A stretch of 64,000 bases of DNA. Origin: Anaerolinea sp. (GTDB lineage: Bacteria > Chloroflexota > Anaerolineae > Anaerolineales > Anaerolineaceae). The notes under the pieces are model-generated. The model did no database searches. It was given only the letters and a program-made list of their open reading frames with translations, and had not been told where the DNA came from. Shown in pieces: positions 50,202-58,459 of this stretch; the stretch's first letter is position 1; each line of letters opens with the position of its first letter. The position numbers and the translations under genes were made by a program. The stretch lies in assembly GCA_029975055.1 (NCBI GenBank), contig JARKPU010000022.1, positions 186,001 to 250,000 of the forward strand, written 5' to 3'.

Positions 50202-52024
50202 CGCGCTTCACCATCACCCTGCAGCCCGTAGGCCGGCGCATCGAGGTGGAGCCGGGCGTCAACCTGCTCGAAGCGGCGCAGCGCGCCGGGGTCGAGATGG
50301 TGGCATCGTGCGGGGGGCTGGGGATTTGCTCCACCTGCAAAGTGCGCATCCCGCACGGAAAGGTGACCCCGCCCACCGAGACGGAACTGGAAGAGCTGGG
50401 CAAAGAGCAGATCGCGGCGGGCTACCGCCTGGCCTGCCAGACCGAGCCGCTCGAAGACGTGCGCGTGGATATCCCGCGCGAGTCACTCGTCGCCGGGCAG
50501 ATGCTCCAGCTGGACGGGCGCGAGGGCGAGGTGGCGCTCGACCCGCCGGTGAAGGGAATCGACCTGGAGCTGGAACCGCCCAGCCTGGAAGACCTGCGTT
50601 CCGACGTGGCGCGCGTAGATTCCGCGCTGGCCGCGCAGGGGCTGGGGCCGCTCAAGAGCGGGCCGGGGCTGCTCGGCAGGCTCTCGCAGCACCTGCGGCG
50701 CTCCGGCTGGCGCGCGCGCATCGCCGTGCGCCCCGAGGATGGGGCCTCGGCGCTGGTTTCGGTGCTGCCGCACGGCGCGCGCCTGGCCGGTTTGGCGATG
50801 GACCTTGGCTCGACCAAGCTGGCCATCTTCCTGGTGGATTTGGAGAGCGGGGCGATCCTGGCGCAGGCCGGGGTGATGAACCCGCAGATTTCCTACGGCG
50901 AAGATGTCGTCAGCCGGATCGCCTACGCCAACCGCGGCGAAGAGAACCGCAAGCAATTGCAGGCGCGCCTGGTCGAGACGATCAACCAGACCCTCGCCGA
51001 GTTCTGCGAGCGCGAGGGCATCTGCGCCGACCAGGTGGTGGACGTGGTGGCGGTGGGCAACACGGCCATGCACCATCTCTTCTGCGGGCTGCCCGTGGAG
51101 CCGCTTGGGGCCGCGCCCTACACGCCGGTGGTGAGCGAAGCGCTGCACTTTGCGGCGAGCGAGCTCGGGCTGCGCGTGGCCGAAGGGGCCCGGGTGTACC
51201 TGCCGCCGAACATCGCCGGGTATGTGGGGGCCGACCACGTGGCGGCCCTGCTGGCGACGCGCTCCTACACCGCCGACGGGCACACCTCCATCGTGGTGGA
51301 TATCGGCACCAACACCGAGATCAGCCTGCTGCACGGCGGGCGGGTGCTTTCTTGCTCGTGCGCCTCGGGGCCGGCCTTCGAAGGCGCGCACATCCGCGAT
51401 GGAATGCGCGCCGCGCCGGGGGCGATCGAGCGCGTGCACATCAGCGGCGGGGCCGTGCGCCCCGTGACGATCGCCGCGCAGCCGCCGGTGGGCATTTGCG
51501 GCTCGGGCATCCTCAACGCCGTGGCCGAACTGCTGGAAGCGAGCGCCCTCGACGAGCGCGGCGTGCTGCGCCCCGGCGCCCCGCGCGTGCGCCAGGCCAA
51601 CGGCAAGGCCGAGTTCCTGCTGGTGCCCGCCGCTGAGACGGGCCACGGGCGCGATATCGTCGTCACCCGCAAGGATGTCAACGAGATCCAGCTGGCCAAA
51701 GGCGCCATCCGCGCAGGGATCGAAATCCTGCTCCGCGAGGGGGGCATCGGGGCGGAGGACGTGGATGATTTCATCATCGCGGGGGCTTTTGGCACGCACC
51801 TCGACCTGCAATCCGCGCTGCGGGTGGGCATGTTCCCGCGCCTGCCTTTGGAGCGCTACCACCAGGTGGGCAACGCCGCCGGGGTGGGGGCGCGGCAGAT
51901 GCTGCTCTCCAGGCGGCAGCGCGATGAAGCCGCGCGCCTTACGCGCAGGGTGGAATACATCGAGTTGACCACCTACCCGGATTTCACCCCCACCTTTGTA
52001 GACCAGATGTATTTTGCCTCATGA
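50198..52024 (+). CDS. RACo-like [2Fe-2S] ASKHA activator of corrinoid proteins (DUF4445)
   Basis: The 608-residue protein starts with a ferredoxin domain: ASCGGLGICSTC and RLACQTE give Cys38, Cys44, Cys47 and Cys80. Later it has the ASKHA-type ATPase fold (LAMDLGSTKLAIF, VVDIGTNTEISL, GICGSGILNAVAEL) of the reductive activators of corrinoid proteins. Such proteins use ATP to reduce inactive Co(II) corrinoid back to Co(I). It overlaps the homocysteine methyltransferase and is 111 bp before the corrinoid protein gene. A substrate:corrinoid methyltransferase is missing here. Confidence 0.9.
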   Translation: MTRFTITLQPVGRRIEVEPGVNLLEAAQRAGVEMVASCGGLGICSTCKVRIPHGKVTPPTETELEELGKEQIAAGYRLACQTEPLEDVRVDIPRESLVAGQMLQLDGREGEVALDPPVKGIDLELEPPSLEDLRSDVARVDSALAAQGLGPLKSGPGLLGRLSQHLRRSGWRARIAVRPEDGASALVSVLPHGARLAGLAMDLGSTKLAIFLVDLESGAILAQAGVMNPQISYGEDVVSRIAYANRGEENRKQLQARLVETINQTLAEFCEREGICADQVVDVVAVGNTAMHHLFCGLPVEPLGAAPYTPVVSEALHFAASELGLRVAEGARVYLPPNIAGYVGADHVAALLATRSYTADGHTSIVVDIGTNTEISLLHGGRVLSCSCASGPAFEGAHIRDGMRAAPGAIERVHISGGAVRPVTIAAQPPVGICGSGILNAVAELLEASALDERGVLRPGAPRVRQANGKAEFLLVPAAETGHGRDIVVTRKDVNEIQLAKGAIRAGIEILLREGGIGAEDVDDFIIAGAFGTHLDLQSALRVGMFPRLPLERYHQVGNAAGVGARQMLLSRRQRDEAARLTRRVEYIELTTYPDFTPTFVDQMYFAS

Positions 52025-52135
52025 TACAATTTAACCCGCCGCACAACGAAACGAAAGTCAAGAATCACAATTCGCAGATGAATTGAAACAACGTCGAGAG
52101 CATCAGACCGCATTTAATCTGAGAGGAGAATGGAG

Positions 52136-52771
52136 ATGGATGAGAGGATCAAGAATATCTTCCAGTGCGTCGTAGAAGGAGACAACAACGGCGTTCAGGA
52201 ACACGTCCACGCCGCCCTGGGGGCGGGCATGGACCCGGGGAAGATTTTGAACGAAGGGTTGATCGCCGCGATGGCCGAAGTCGGCCGCCTGTTCGAAGAA
52301 GGTGAGTATTTCGTCCCGGAAATGCTCATCTCGGCGCGGGCGATGAAGAGCGCCATGGCCATCCTCAAGCCGCACCTGACCTCCGAGCAGGTCGGTTCGG
52401 CGGGCAAAGTCGCCATCGGCACGGTGAAGGGCGACCTGCACGACATCGGCAAAAACCTCGTCAGCCTGATGCTCGAAGGCGCGGGCTTCCAGGTGGTGGA
52501 CCTTGGCTCGGACGTGGCGCCGGAGAAGTTCGTCGAAGCGGCCAAGACGAGCGGCGTGAACATCGTTGCCATGTCGGCGCTGCTGACCACCACGATGGTG
52601 AACATGAAATCGACGATCACCGCGCTGGAAGAAGCCGGCGTACGCGGCAAGGTGAAGGTGATGATCGGCGGCGCGCCGGTGACGGATGCCTACGCGCGGC
52701 AGATCGGCGCAGACGGCTACGCGCCAGATGCCAGCCGGGCCGTGGCGGTGGCGCGCTCGCTGCTGGGGTAG
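52136..52771 (+). CDS. Corrinoid (B12-binding) methyl carrier protein, MtbC/MttC type
   Basis: The 211-residue protein has a helical cap (MDERIKNIFQCVVEGD, GLIAAMAEVGRLFEEGEYFVPEM) and a Rossmann B12 domain with GDLHDIGKN, the DxHxxG cobalt-ligand motif (His102), followed by the VVDLGSDV strand and MIGGAPVT. It carries methyl groups between methyltransferases. The second ATG (52136) is preferred because AGGAG lies 7 nt before it. A terminator follows. Confidence 0.93.
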   Translation: MDERIKNIFQCVVEGDNNGVQEHVHAALGAGMDPGKILNEGLIAAMAEVGRLFEEGEYFVPEMLISARAMKSAMAILKPHLTSEQVGSAGKVAIGTVKGDLHDIGKNLVSLMLEGAGFQVVDLGSDVAPEKFVEAAKTSGVNIVAMSALLTTTMVNMKSTITALEEAGVRGKVKVMIGGAPVTDAYARQIGADGYAPDASRAVAVARSLLG

Positions 52772-52795
52772 CATTCGCGGGCCAATAACCTGAAG

Positions 52796-52842
52796 AGCCC
52801 CTCCCCAAGACGGAAGATCACCGCCTTGAGGAGGGGCTTTTA
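52796..52842 (+). terminator. Terminator after the corrinoid protein gene
   Basis: AGCCCCTCC (52796-52804) pairs with GGAGGGGCT (52830-52838), with extra pairing in the loop, and TTTTATT follows. Confidence 0.88.
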
Positions 52843-52938
52843 TTGGACAGCGCTTTCTTTTTTATATGCGCCGGGGACGATGTTCAGGTCAGGCGGGGTT
52901 CGATTTTCGTGGTTCTCTCGCGAAATTCCTGGATTATT

Positions 52939-52993
52939 CCCTCACCCTACCCCACCCCTACGGGTGCGCGAAGCGCGTCCCAGGGGGAGAGGG
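52939..52993. repeat. CCCTCACCC / GGGAGAGGG intergenic repeat
   Basis: Pyrimidine- and purine-rich arms (CCCTCACCCTACCCC and GGGGGAGAGGG) face each other around GGGTGCGCG. The arrangement resembles the repeat at 41.83-41.94 kb and is typical of dispersed elements of this genome. The gap 52843-53057 holds no gene. Confidence 0.5.
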
Positions 52994-53057
52994 TTTTGAC
53001 CTGTGTTTCAATTATTCTATAAAGGCGGGGGCAGCCCGTTGCGCAGGCCGCTCAAAC

Positions 53058-53732
53058 TCAAGCGTTTTCTTCGGCATCCAGCCGGTAGCCTACGCCGCGG
53101 ATGGTTTTGATGAATTTGGGGGTGCGGTAATCCACCTCCACGGCGCGGCGCAGCCAGCTGATGTGCACATCGAGCGTGCGCGTATCCTCGGTGTAGGCTG
53201 TGTCCCAGGCCTGGCGAAAGAGCGCCTCGCGCTCCACCACCGCGCCCTGGTGCTCCATGAGGATGCGCAGGAGGGTCACCAGGCGGGGGGTCAGGCTGGT
53301 CTGGCGGGTGCCCACGCGCACCCAGCGCTGGACCGGGTCTAACTGGATCGGCCCGGCCTGGATGAGGTCTTTGCCTTCGGCGGGCAGGAGCGGGCGAACG
53401 CGGTTGACGAGCTTCTGAAGGGTGAACGGCAGGGCCAGGGTGACATCGGCGATCGAGTCTTTTTCAGCGGTTCCGGCCTGGTCGGCGGAGAGGATCAACA
53501 CCAGCGGAGTGACATGCGCGTGAGCGCGCAGCGACTGGCAAATGCGTTTGCCGCTGGTGCGCATCGAGGCGGCATCGACGATGATCAGGTGCGGGTTGAA
53601 CGGCTCGAGGCGCGCAAAGGCGGCGCTGCCGTTTGGCACGCTCTCCACCTGGTAACCTTTGCGCATCAGGCCGGCGACGAAAGACGGCCGGTCGGCTCGT
53701 TTGCCTTCGATGACTAGTATTCTTGCCTTCAT
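53058..53732 (-). CDS. Orphan OmpR-type response regulator with a degenerate receiver
   Basis: The 224-residue protein has an N-terminal receiver-like domain and a C-terminal winged-helix DNA-binding domain (LTPRLVTLLRILMEHQGAVV, DVHISWLRRAV, TIRGVGYRLD). In the receiver the usual acidic pair is replaced (ILVIEGK), LIIVDAAS keeps the acceptor Asp, and the conserved Lys before Pro-Phe is missing (LALPF). It may work without phosphorylation. The start MKARILVIEG fits the family. No histidine kinase is nearby. It is divergent from the BFN gene; a TATAAT box with TTGACT is on the minus strand at about 53850. Confidence 0.85.
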   Translation of the reverse strand: MKARILVIEGKRADRPSFVAGLMRKGYQVESVPNGSAAFARLEPFNPHLIIVDAASMRTSGKRICQSLRAHAHVTPLVLILSADQAGTAEKDSIADVTLALPFTLQKLVNRVRPLLPAEGKDLIQAGPIQLDPVQRWVRVGTRQTSLTPRLVTLLRILMEHQGAVVEREALFRQAWDTAYTEDTRTLDVHISWLRRAVEVDYRTPKFIKTIRGVGYRLDAEENA

Positions 53733-53886
53733 TGCCTCACCGCAGCTCGCTGGCCTTAGACAGGTCGATAGCCAATCCTCGCCCCCACTTGGCTGGCTAA
53801 ACAACGCGAATTGCTATCTTGACTGTGGAGGTTTAAAAAATTATACCTTAAAAAACCTTTAAAAAGTCAAATCCGGATAAGATTAG

Positions 53887-53915
53887 TTGCATACCTCCCA
53901 ACGGCGTGTTAAAAT
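53887..53915 (+). promoter_or_regulatory. Promoter of the bifunctional-nuclease-family gene
   Basis: TTGCAT (53887-53892), 17-bp spacer and TAAAAT (53910-53915). The mRNA leader would be about 150 nt. The region between the divergent genes is AT-rich, including TTAAAAAACCTTTAAAAAG. Confidence 0.75.
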
Positions 53916-54069
53916 GGGAATACTGTTCAGCCAAAGAAGAAAGGGCCCGGTTTTGGGGCGTTTACCAGGGCTCACGGTTCGAAAAACACCCTCCGGCACC
54001 TCAGATTCGGTTTCCCTGGTTGGTTGAGCATCCTGGAGCCCTGGACGTCTACCCGAAAGGGAGGTTGGT

Positions 54070-54684
54070 ATGTCCCGAATGGTGGAAATGGTCATCGACA
54101 GCGTGCGGGTGAGCCTGACCAACCAGCAGCGCATCGTGGTGCTGCGCGAGGTCAATGCCGAGCGTTACCTGACGATCTGGATTGGCCCATACGAAGCCGA
54201 GTCGATCACCATTGCGCTGCAAGAAATCGAAGTGTCGCGGCCGCAGACCCACGACCTGCTCAAGAACGTGCTTGCCTCGCTCAACGCGCGCCTGCTGCGC
54301 ATCGAAGTGGTGGCGCTGCGCGAAGAAGTCTATTATGGGAACCTGGTAGTGGAAACGAACGGCCAGATTTTACAGATCGACTCGCGCCCCTCGGACGCGC
54401 TGGCCCTGGCCGTGCGCGCCCATGTGCCCATCCTGGTGGCGCGCGAGGTGCTGGATGCCGCCGGGGTGACCCCCGAGGACGACCTGCGCGCGCAAAAGCC
54501 AAGCAGCGCACCGCTGGCCCCCAGCCCGCGCTCGACCGGCGAGGAACCCCACCCGGCCGCCGAAGGCCCATCGGAAGAGCGGCTGCACGTCTTTGAAGAC
54601 TTCCTCTCCAACCTCAACATCGGCGACATGGACGACAACCCCGATGAGGAAGAAGACGAAGACCCCGATAAGCCCAAGAAGTGA
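54070..54684 (+). CDS. Bifunctional nuclease family protein (BFN / DUF151)
   Basis: The 204-residue protein has a BFN domain (residues 1-135): VEMVIDSVRVSL, LTIWIGPYEAESI, TYxxL-like YYGNLVVET and IDSRPSDALALAVR. Family members are small cytoplasmic DNA/RNA hydrolases or interaction modules. A Pro/Ser-rich linker and a very acidic tail (GDMDDNPDEEEDEDP) follow, which is unusual in length. GAAAGGGAGG before the ATG decides the start. It has its own promoter and is followed by two hairpins. Confidence 0.9.
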   Translation: MSRMVEMVIDSVRVSLTNQQRIVVLREVNAERYLTIWIGPYEAESITIALQEIEVSRPQTHDLLKNVLASLNARLLRIEVVALREEVYYGNLVVETNGQILQIDSRPSDALALAVRAHVPILVAREVLDAAGVTPEDDLRAQKPSSAPLAPSPRSTGEEPHPAAEGPSEERLHVFEDFLSNLNIGDMDDNPDEEEDEDPDKPKK

Positions 54685-54692
54685 CCGTGTGC

Positions 54693-54796
54693 GTCCTTCT
54701 GCGCACTGCGTAACCCGCAGAAGGACAGCGGTGCTTTCCAGTTCATGCTGAAATGAGACGAATAGAGCGGGACGGAGGCGAGTCTGCCGTCCCGCT
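54693..54796 (+). other. Two hairpins downstream of the BFN gene
   Basis: GTCCTTCTGCG (54693-54703) pairs with CGCAGAAGGAC (54716-54726), and AGCGGGACGG (54766-54775) pairs with CCGTCCCGCT (54787-54796). The first may act as terminator with a weak T tail. No gene is seen in the 308-bp gap up to dnaB, which also contains the hairpin repeat copy 3. Confidence 0.6.
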
Positions 54797-54895
54797 TCGT
54801 ATCTCAACCGGAAGGGTGTATCTGCGGTACGGGAAAGTAAGCAGCACTTTGTGAATCGGCCAGTTCGGCTGAGCCGTTCTTGCCGGATCGTGCAA

Positions 54896-54951
54896 CTCAT
54901 TTTCTGTTACTTGTGGGGCAATCTCCCCAATTACCAGAAAAATTGAAGCAC
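54896..54951 (+). repeat. Dispersed hairpin repeat, copy 3
   Basis: This copy starts CTCATT, contains TTGTGGGGCAA and ends GAAGCAC. TTTTCTG and CAGAAAA flank the core and can pair. It lies before the TAGAAT box and the dnaB start. Confidence 0.75.
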
Positions 54952-54992
54952 TATCTCTTGGCGATTCCTGCTAGAATCAGAGTCAGGCAGCG

Positions 54993-56363
54993 ATGAGCGA
55001 TTTTATCCCTGAAGAAACCTCGACGAGTGAAGTGCAGGCGCCGCCGCACAACCGGCAGGCCGAAGAAGCCGTGCTGGGCGCGGTGCTGATCGATTCGGAG
55101 GCTTATTTCACCGTCTCGCAGTTCCTCAAGGCGGAGGATTTTTACATCGTCCGCAACCGCTGGATCTGGGAGGCCTTCACGCGCCTGCACGAGAAACGCT
55201 CGCCGATTGACTACCTGACGGTGACGCAGGAGCTGGAAACCCAGGGGCAGATGGACGAGGTCGGCGGGCAGGCTTACCTGCTGACGCTGATCAACCAGAC
55301 GCCCTCCTCGTTGAACGTGGAAGCCTACGCGCATGTGGTGGAGGAACACTCGCTGCGCCGCAAGATGCTGACCGCCGCCAACGAGCTGGCCCAGCTGGCC
55401 TTCGACCAGAAACAATCCATCGACACGGTCATCGACGAGGCCGAGAAGAAGATCTTTTCGATCAGCGAGAAGCGCGTGCGCCACGACCTGCAGCCCATCT
55501 CGCAGGTGCTCAGCGAGGTGTACGACCGCATCGACCAGCTTTCGCAGCGCACCGACGAGATCATGGGTGTGCCCACCGGGTTGATCGACCTGGATAAGCT
55601 GCTGGGCGGGCTGCAAAAATCGGACTTATTGATCATCGCCGGGCGGCCTGGCAGCGGCAAGACGGGCTTTATGCTCTCGGTGATGAAGAACGCCGCCCAG
55701 CGCTATAAAAAGCACGTGGCGATGTTCTCGCTCGAAATGTCCAACGAGCAGCTCGTGCAGCGGTTGATCGCCCAGGAGACCGGCATCGATACGCAGCGCC
55801 TGCGCACCGGCAAGCTCACCGAAGAAGAGTGGCCGCTCTTCACCCACGCCATCGAAGTGCTGGCCGATACGCACATCTTCCTGGACGACACCCCGGCCAT
55901 CACCCCCATGCAGCTGCGCACCAAGTGCCGCCGCCTGCACATGGAATATGAACTCGACCTGATCATCGTGGATTACCTGCAGTTGATGAGCGGCGACACG
56001 CGCAACGATAACCGCGTGCAGGAGGTCTCGTACATCTCGCGCAACCTGAAGGTGCTGGCGCGCGAGCTGAACGTGCCCGTCCTGGCGGCAGCGCAGCTTT
56101 CGCGCGCGGTGGAGCAGCGCGCCGATAAAAAACCCGTGCTTTCAGACCTGCGCGAATCCGGCTCGCTCGAGCAGGACTCGGATGTGGTCATGTTCATCCA
56201 CCGCCCAGACGCACTGGAGAAGGACAACCCGCGCTCGAACCTGGCGGAGATCATCGTGGCCAAGCACCGCAACGGCCCCACACACGGCGGTATCGAGCTG
56301 GTCTTCCTCAACAACCTGGCGCGCTTCGATAACGCCGCGCCGCACCCGGGAGGCAGGCGCTGA
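54993..56363 (+). CDS. dnaB: Replicative DNA helicase DnaB
   Basis: The 456-residue protein has the N-terminal primase-binding helical domain (NRQAEEAVLGAVLID) and the RecA-like helicase: GRPGSGKT (217-224), FSLEMSNEQL, LIIVDYLQLM, AQLSRAVEQR and SDLRESGSLEQDSDVV. No intein. It unwinds DNA ahead of the replication fork as a hexamer. TAGAAT lies shortly before the start. The stop overlaps the DnaD-like start by 1 bp. Confidence 0.97.
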   Translation: MSDFIPEETSTSEVQAPPHNRQAEEAVLGAVLIDSEAYFTVSQFLKAEDFYIVRNRWIWEAFTRLHEKRSPIDYLTVTQELETQGQMDEVGGQAYLLTLINQTPSSLNVEAYAHVVEEHSLRRKMLTAANELAQLAFDQKQSIDTVIDEAEKKIFSISEKRVRHDLQPISQVLSEVYDRIDQLSQRTDEIMGVPTGLIDLDKLLGGLQKSDLLIIAGRPGSGKTGFMLSVMKNAAQRYKKHVAMFSLEMSNEQLVQRLIAQETGIDTQRLRTGKLTEEEWPLFTHAIEVLADTHIFLDDTPAITPMQLRTKCRRLHMEYELDLIIVDYLQLMSGDTRNDNRVQEVSYISRNLKVLARELNVPVLAAAQLSRAVEQRADKKPVLSDLRESGSLEQDSDVVMFIHRPDALEKDNPRSNLAEIIVAKHRNGPTHGGIELVFLNNLARFDNAAPHPGGRR

Positions 56364-57052
56364 TGCCATTCGCCGGCTTTTCTGGCGGCAAGACCCACCT
56401 GACACGCCTTCCGGCGCAGTTCTTCAGCGAGCTGCTGCCCGAGATCGACCACCTGGGCGAGTTGAAGGTGACCCTCTACGCGCTGTGGTTCGTGGAGCGC
56501 ATGGAAGGCAAGGTGCGCTTCCTGGCCTACACGGACTTCCAGGCCGATGAGCGCCTGCTGGCCGGCCTGGGCGAGGGCGGGCTGGATGACGCCCTCGAAC
56601 GGGCCGTGCTGCGCGGAACGCTGCTGCGCGTTTACTCGCCGCGCGAAAGCACGCAGAAGAGCCAGGCCTTCTACTTCATCAACAGCCCGCGCGGGCGTGC
56701 GGCGGTAGAAGCCGCCTTGCGCGGCGAATGGCAGCCGGGCGAGGAACCGCGCCCCGGCCTGACGCTCGACGTGGAGCGCCCGAACATCTTCAGGCTGTAC
56801 GAGCAGAACATCGGCCCACTCACCCCGCTGATCGGCGAAATGCTCCAGGAAGCCGAAAAACTCTACCCGCAGGCCTGGATCGAAGATGCCTTCAAGATCG
56901 CGGTCGAGAAGAACGTGCGCCGCTGGAAATACATCGAGGCAATTCTGAAATCCTGGCAGGAGGAAGGTCGTGACGAAACCGATCGACGAAGCACTGCGAA
57001 AGATCGCAGAAGGTATATCGAAGGGGAATTCGCCGACTTCATCGACCACTGA
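56363..57052 (+). CDS. DnaD-domain replication protein
   Basis: The 229-residue protein has an N-terminal winged-helix-like part and a C-terminal DnaD domain: IFRLYEQNIGPLTPLI, AWIEDAFKIAVEKN and RWKYIEAILKSWQEEG, the last being the YxxxIxxxW motif. In Firmicutes DnaD works in primosome assembly together with DnaB and the DnaI loader. The ATG starts on the last base of the dnaB stop. It overlaps the loader gene by 83 bp. Confidence 0.88.
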   Translation: MPFAGFSGGKTHLTRLPAQFFSELLPEIDHLGELKVTLYALWFVERMEGKVRFLAYTDFQADERLLAGLGEGGLDDALERAVLRGTLLRVYSPRESTQKSQAFYFINSPRGRAAVEAALRGEWQPGEEPRPGLTLDVERPNIFRLYEQNIGPLTPLIGEMLQEAEKLYPQAWIEDAFKIAVEKNVRRWKYIEAILKSWQEEGRDETDRRSTAKDRRRYIEGEFADFIDH

Positions 57053-58382
57053 GGGCGAGCGAGACCCCAACTTCCGCGGCGACCCCAACTGCCCCATCTG
57101 CCACGGGGTGGGGTTCGTGCGCCGCGACCTGCCGGTGGGCCACCCCGATTTTGGCCGGGTGGAGATCTGCACCTGCCGCGCCCAGGAGGTGGCCCAATCG
57201 GCTTACCAGCGCGTCTATCGCCTGAGCAACCTCGCGGCCTTCCAGGAGATGACCTTCGAGACCTTCAAGGTGAAGGGGCGGGTGGGCATGGGCGAAGACC
57301 AAGCCCGCTCGTTGAAGATGGCCTTCGACCACGCGCAAACCTTCGCCAAGACGCTCTCGGGGTGGCTGCTCCTGCTGGGCAGCTATGGGGTGGGCAAGAC
57401 TCACCTGGCCGCGGCGATCGCCAACTTCGCCGTGCGGATGGGCGTGCCGACCATCTTCCTGACCGTGCCGGACCTGCTGGACTGGCTGCGCTACTCGTAC
57501 GATTCGGCCGACGAGACCTTCGAGTCGCGCTTTGAGGAGATTCGCAACATCAACCTGCTGGTGATCGACGACCTGGGGACGCAAAACGCCACCGCGTGGG
57601 CGCAGGAGAAGCTCTACCAGATCTTCAACCACCGCTACGTCAACCGCCTGCCGACGGTGATCACCTCGAACCAGCCGCTGGAAGAGATCGAAGGGCGCAT
57701 CCAATCGCGCCTGCGCGACCCCGAGCTGGTGAGCCAGGTGAAGATCAACGCGCAGGATTACCGCCAGCCGCTGGTCGATTCCACCCAGCCGCGGCTTTCG
57801 GCGCTGCCGCTCTATGCCCGCATGACCTTTGGCAGCTTCAACATGCGCGAGCGCGAAAAACTCACCCCCGAAGAGCGCGCCAACCTCGAAAAGGCTTTCC
57901 GACTGGCGCAGGAGTTCGCCGAGCACCCGCGCGGATGGCTGGTCTTCTCGGGCACTTACGGCTGCGGCAAGACGCATCTGGCGGCGGCCATCGGCAATTA
58001 CCAGGCCGGCCTGGGTCAGCCGCCGATCTTCGTGGTGGTGCCCGACCTGCTCGACCACCTGCGCTCCACCTTCAGCCCGAACAGCTCCGTCTCGTATGAC
58101 GAGATCTTCGAGGAAGTGCGCACCGCCCGCCTGTTGATTCTGGACGACCTGGGTACGCAGAGCGCCAGCCCGTGGGCGCGCGAGAAGCTCTACCAGATCT
58201 TCAACCACCGCTACACGGCCGAGCTGCCCACGGTGATCACCACCGCCAGCCGGCTGGATGAGATCGACCCGCGCATCCGCAGCCGGATGCTGGACGCGCG
58301 CCTTTGCACCATCTTCAGCATCCTGGCGCCGGCTTTTGTAGCTCCGCCGGAGCGGGCGCGCCGCAGCCGGAAGGCCGTGTAG
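56970..58382 (+). CDS. Helicase loader with two tandem DnaC/DnaI-type AAA+ domains
   Basis: The 470-residue protein has a zinc-ribbon-like N-terminus (CPIC at 41-44, CTC at 67-69), then two AAA+ modules. Module 1: GSYGVGKT (137-144), LLVIDDLG (196-203), RIQSRLRD. Module 2: GTYGCGKT (328-335), LLILDDLG (388-395), RIRSRMLD. Normal DnaC/DnaI has about 250-310 residues and one module. Both modules share TQ and YQIFNHRY segments, so they arose by duplication. It probably loads DnaB onto DNA. The GTG start has AGGAGG 7 nt upstream and lies inside the DnaD-like gene. Confidence 0.9.
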   Translation: MTKPIDEALRKIAEGISKGNSPTSSTTEGERDPNFRGDPNCPICHGVGFVRRDLPVGHPDFGRVEICTCRAQEVAQSAYQRVYRLSNLAAFQEMTFETFKVKGRVGMGEDQARSLKMAFDHAQTFAKTLSGWLLLLGSYGVGKTHLAAAIANFAVRMGVPTIFLTVPDLLDWLRYSYDSADETFESRFEEIRNINLLVIDDLGTQNATAWAQEKLYQIFNHRYVNRLPTVITSNQPLEEIEGRIQSRLRDPELVSQVKINAQDYRQPLVDSTQPRLSALPLYARMTFGSFNMREREKLTPEERANLEKAFRLAQEFAEHPRGWLVFSGTYGCGKTHLAAAIGNYQAGLGQPPIFVVVPDLLDHLRSTFSPNSSVSYDEIFEEVRTARLLILDDLGTQSASPWAREKLYQIFNHRYTAELPTVITTASRLDEIDPRIRSRMLDARLCTIFSILAPAFVAPPERARRSRKAV

Positions 58383-58459
58383 GCAGTTCTTAAACCGGGT
58401 TGGAATACACATCGCGGGGTGAGGTCAAACAATCGACCGCACCCCGCTGGGATTGCCGG

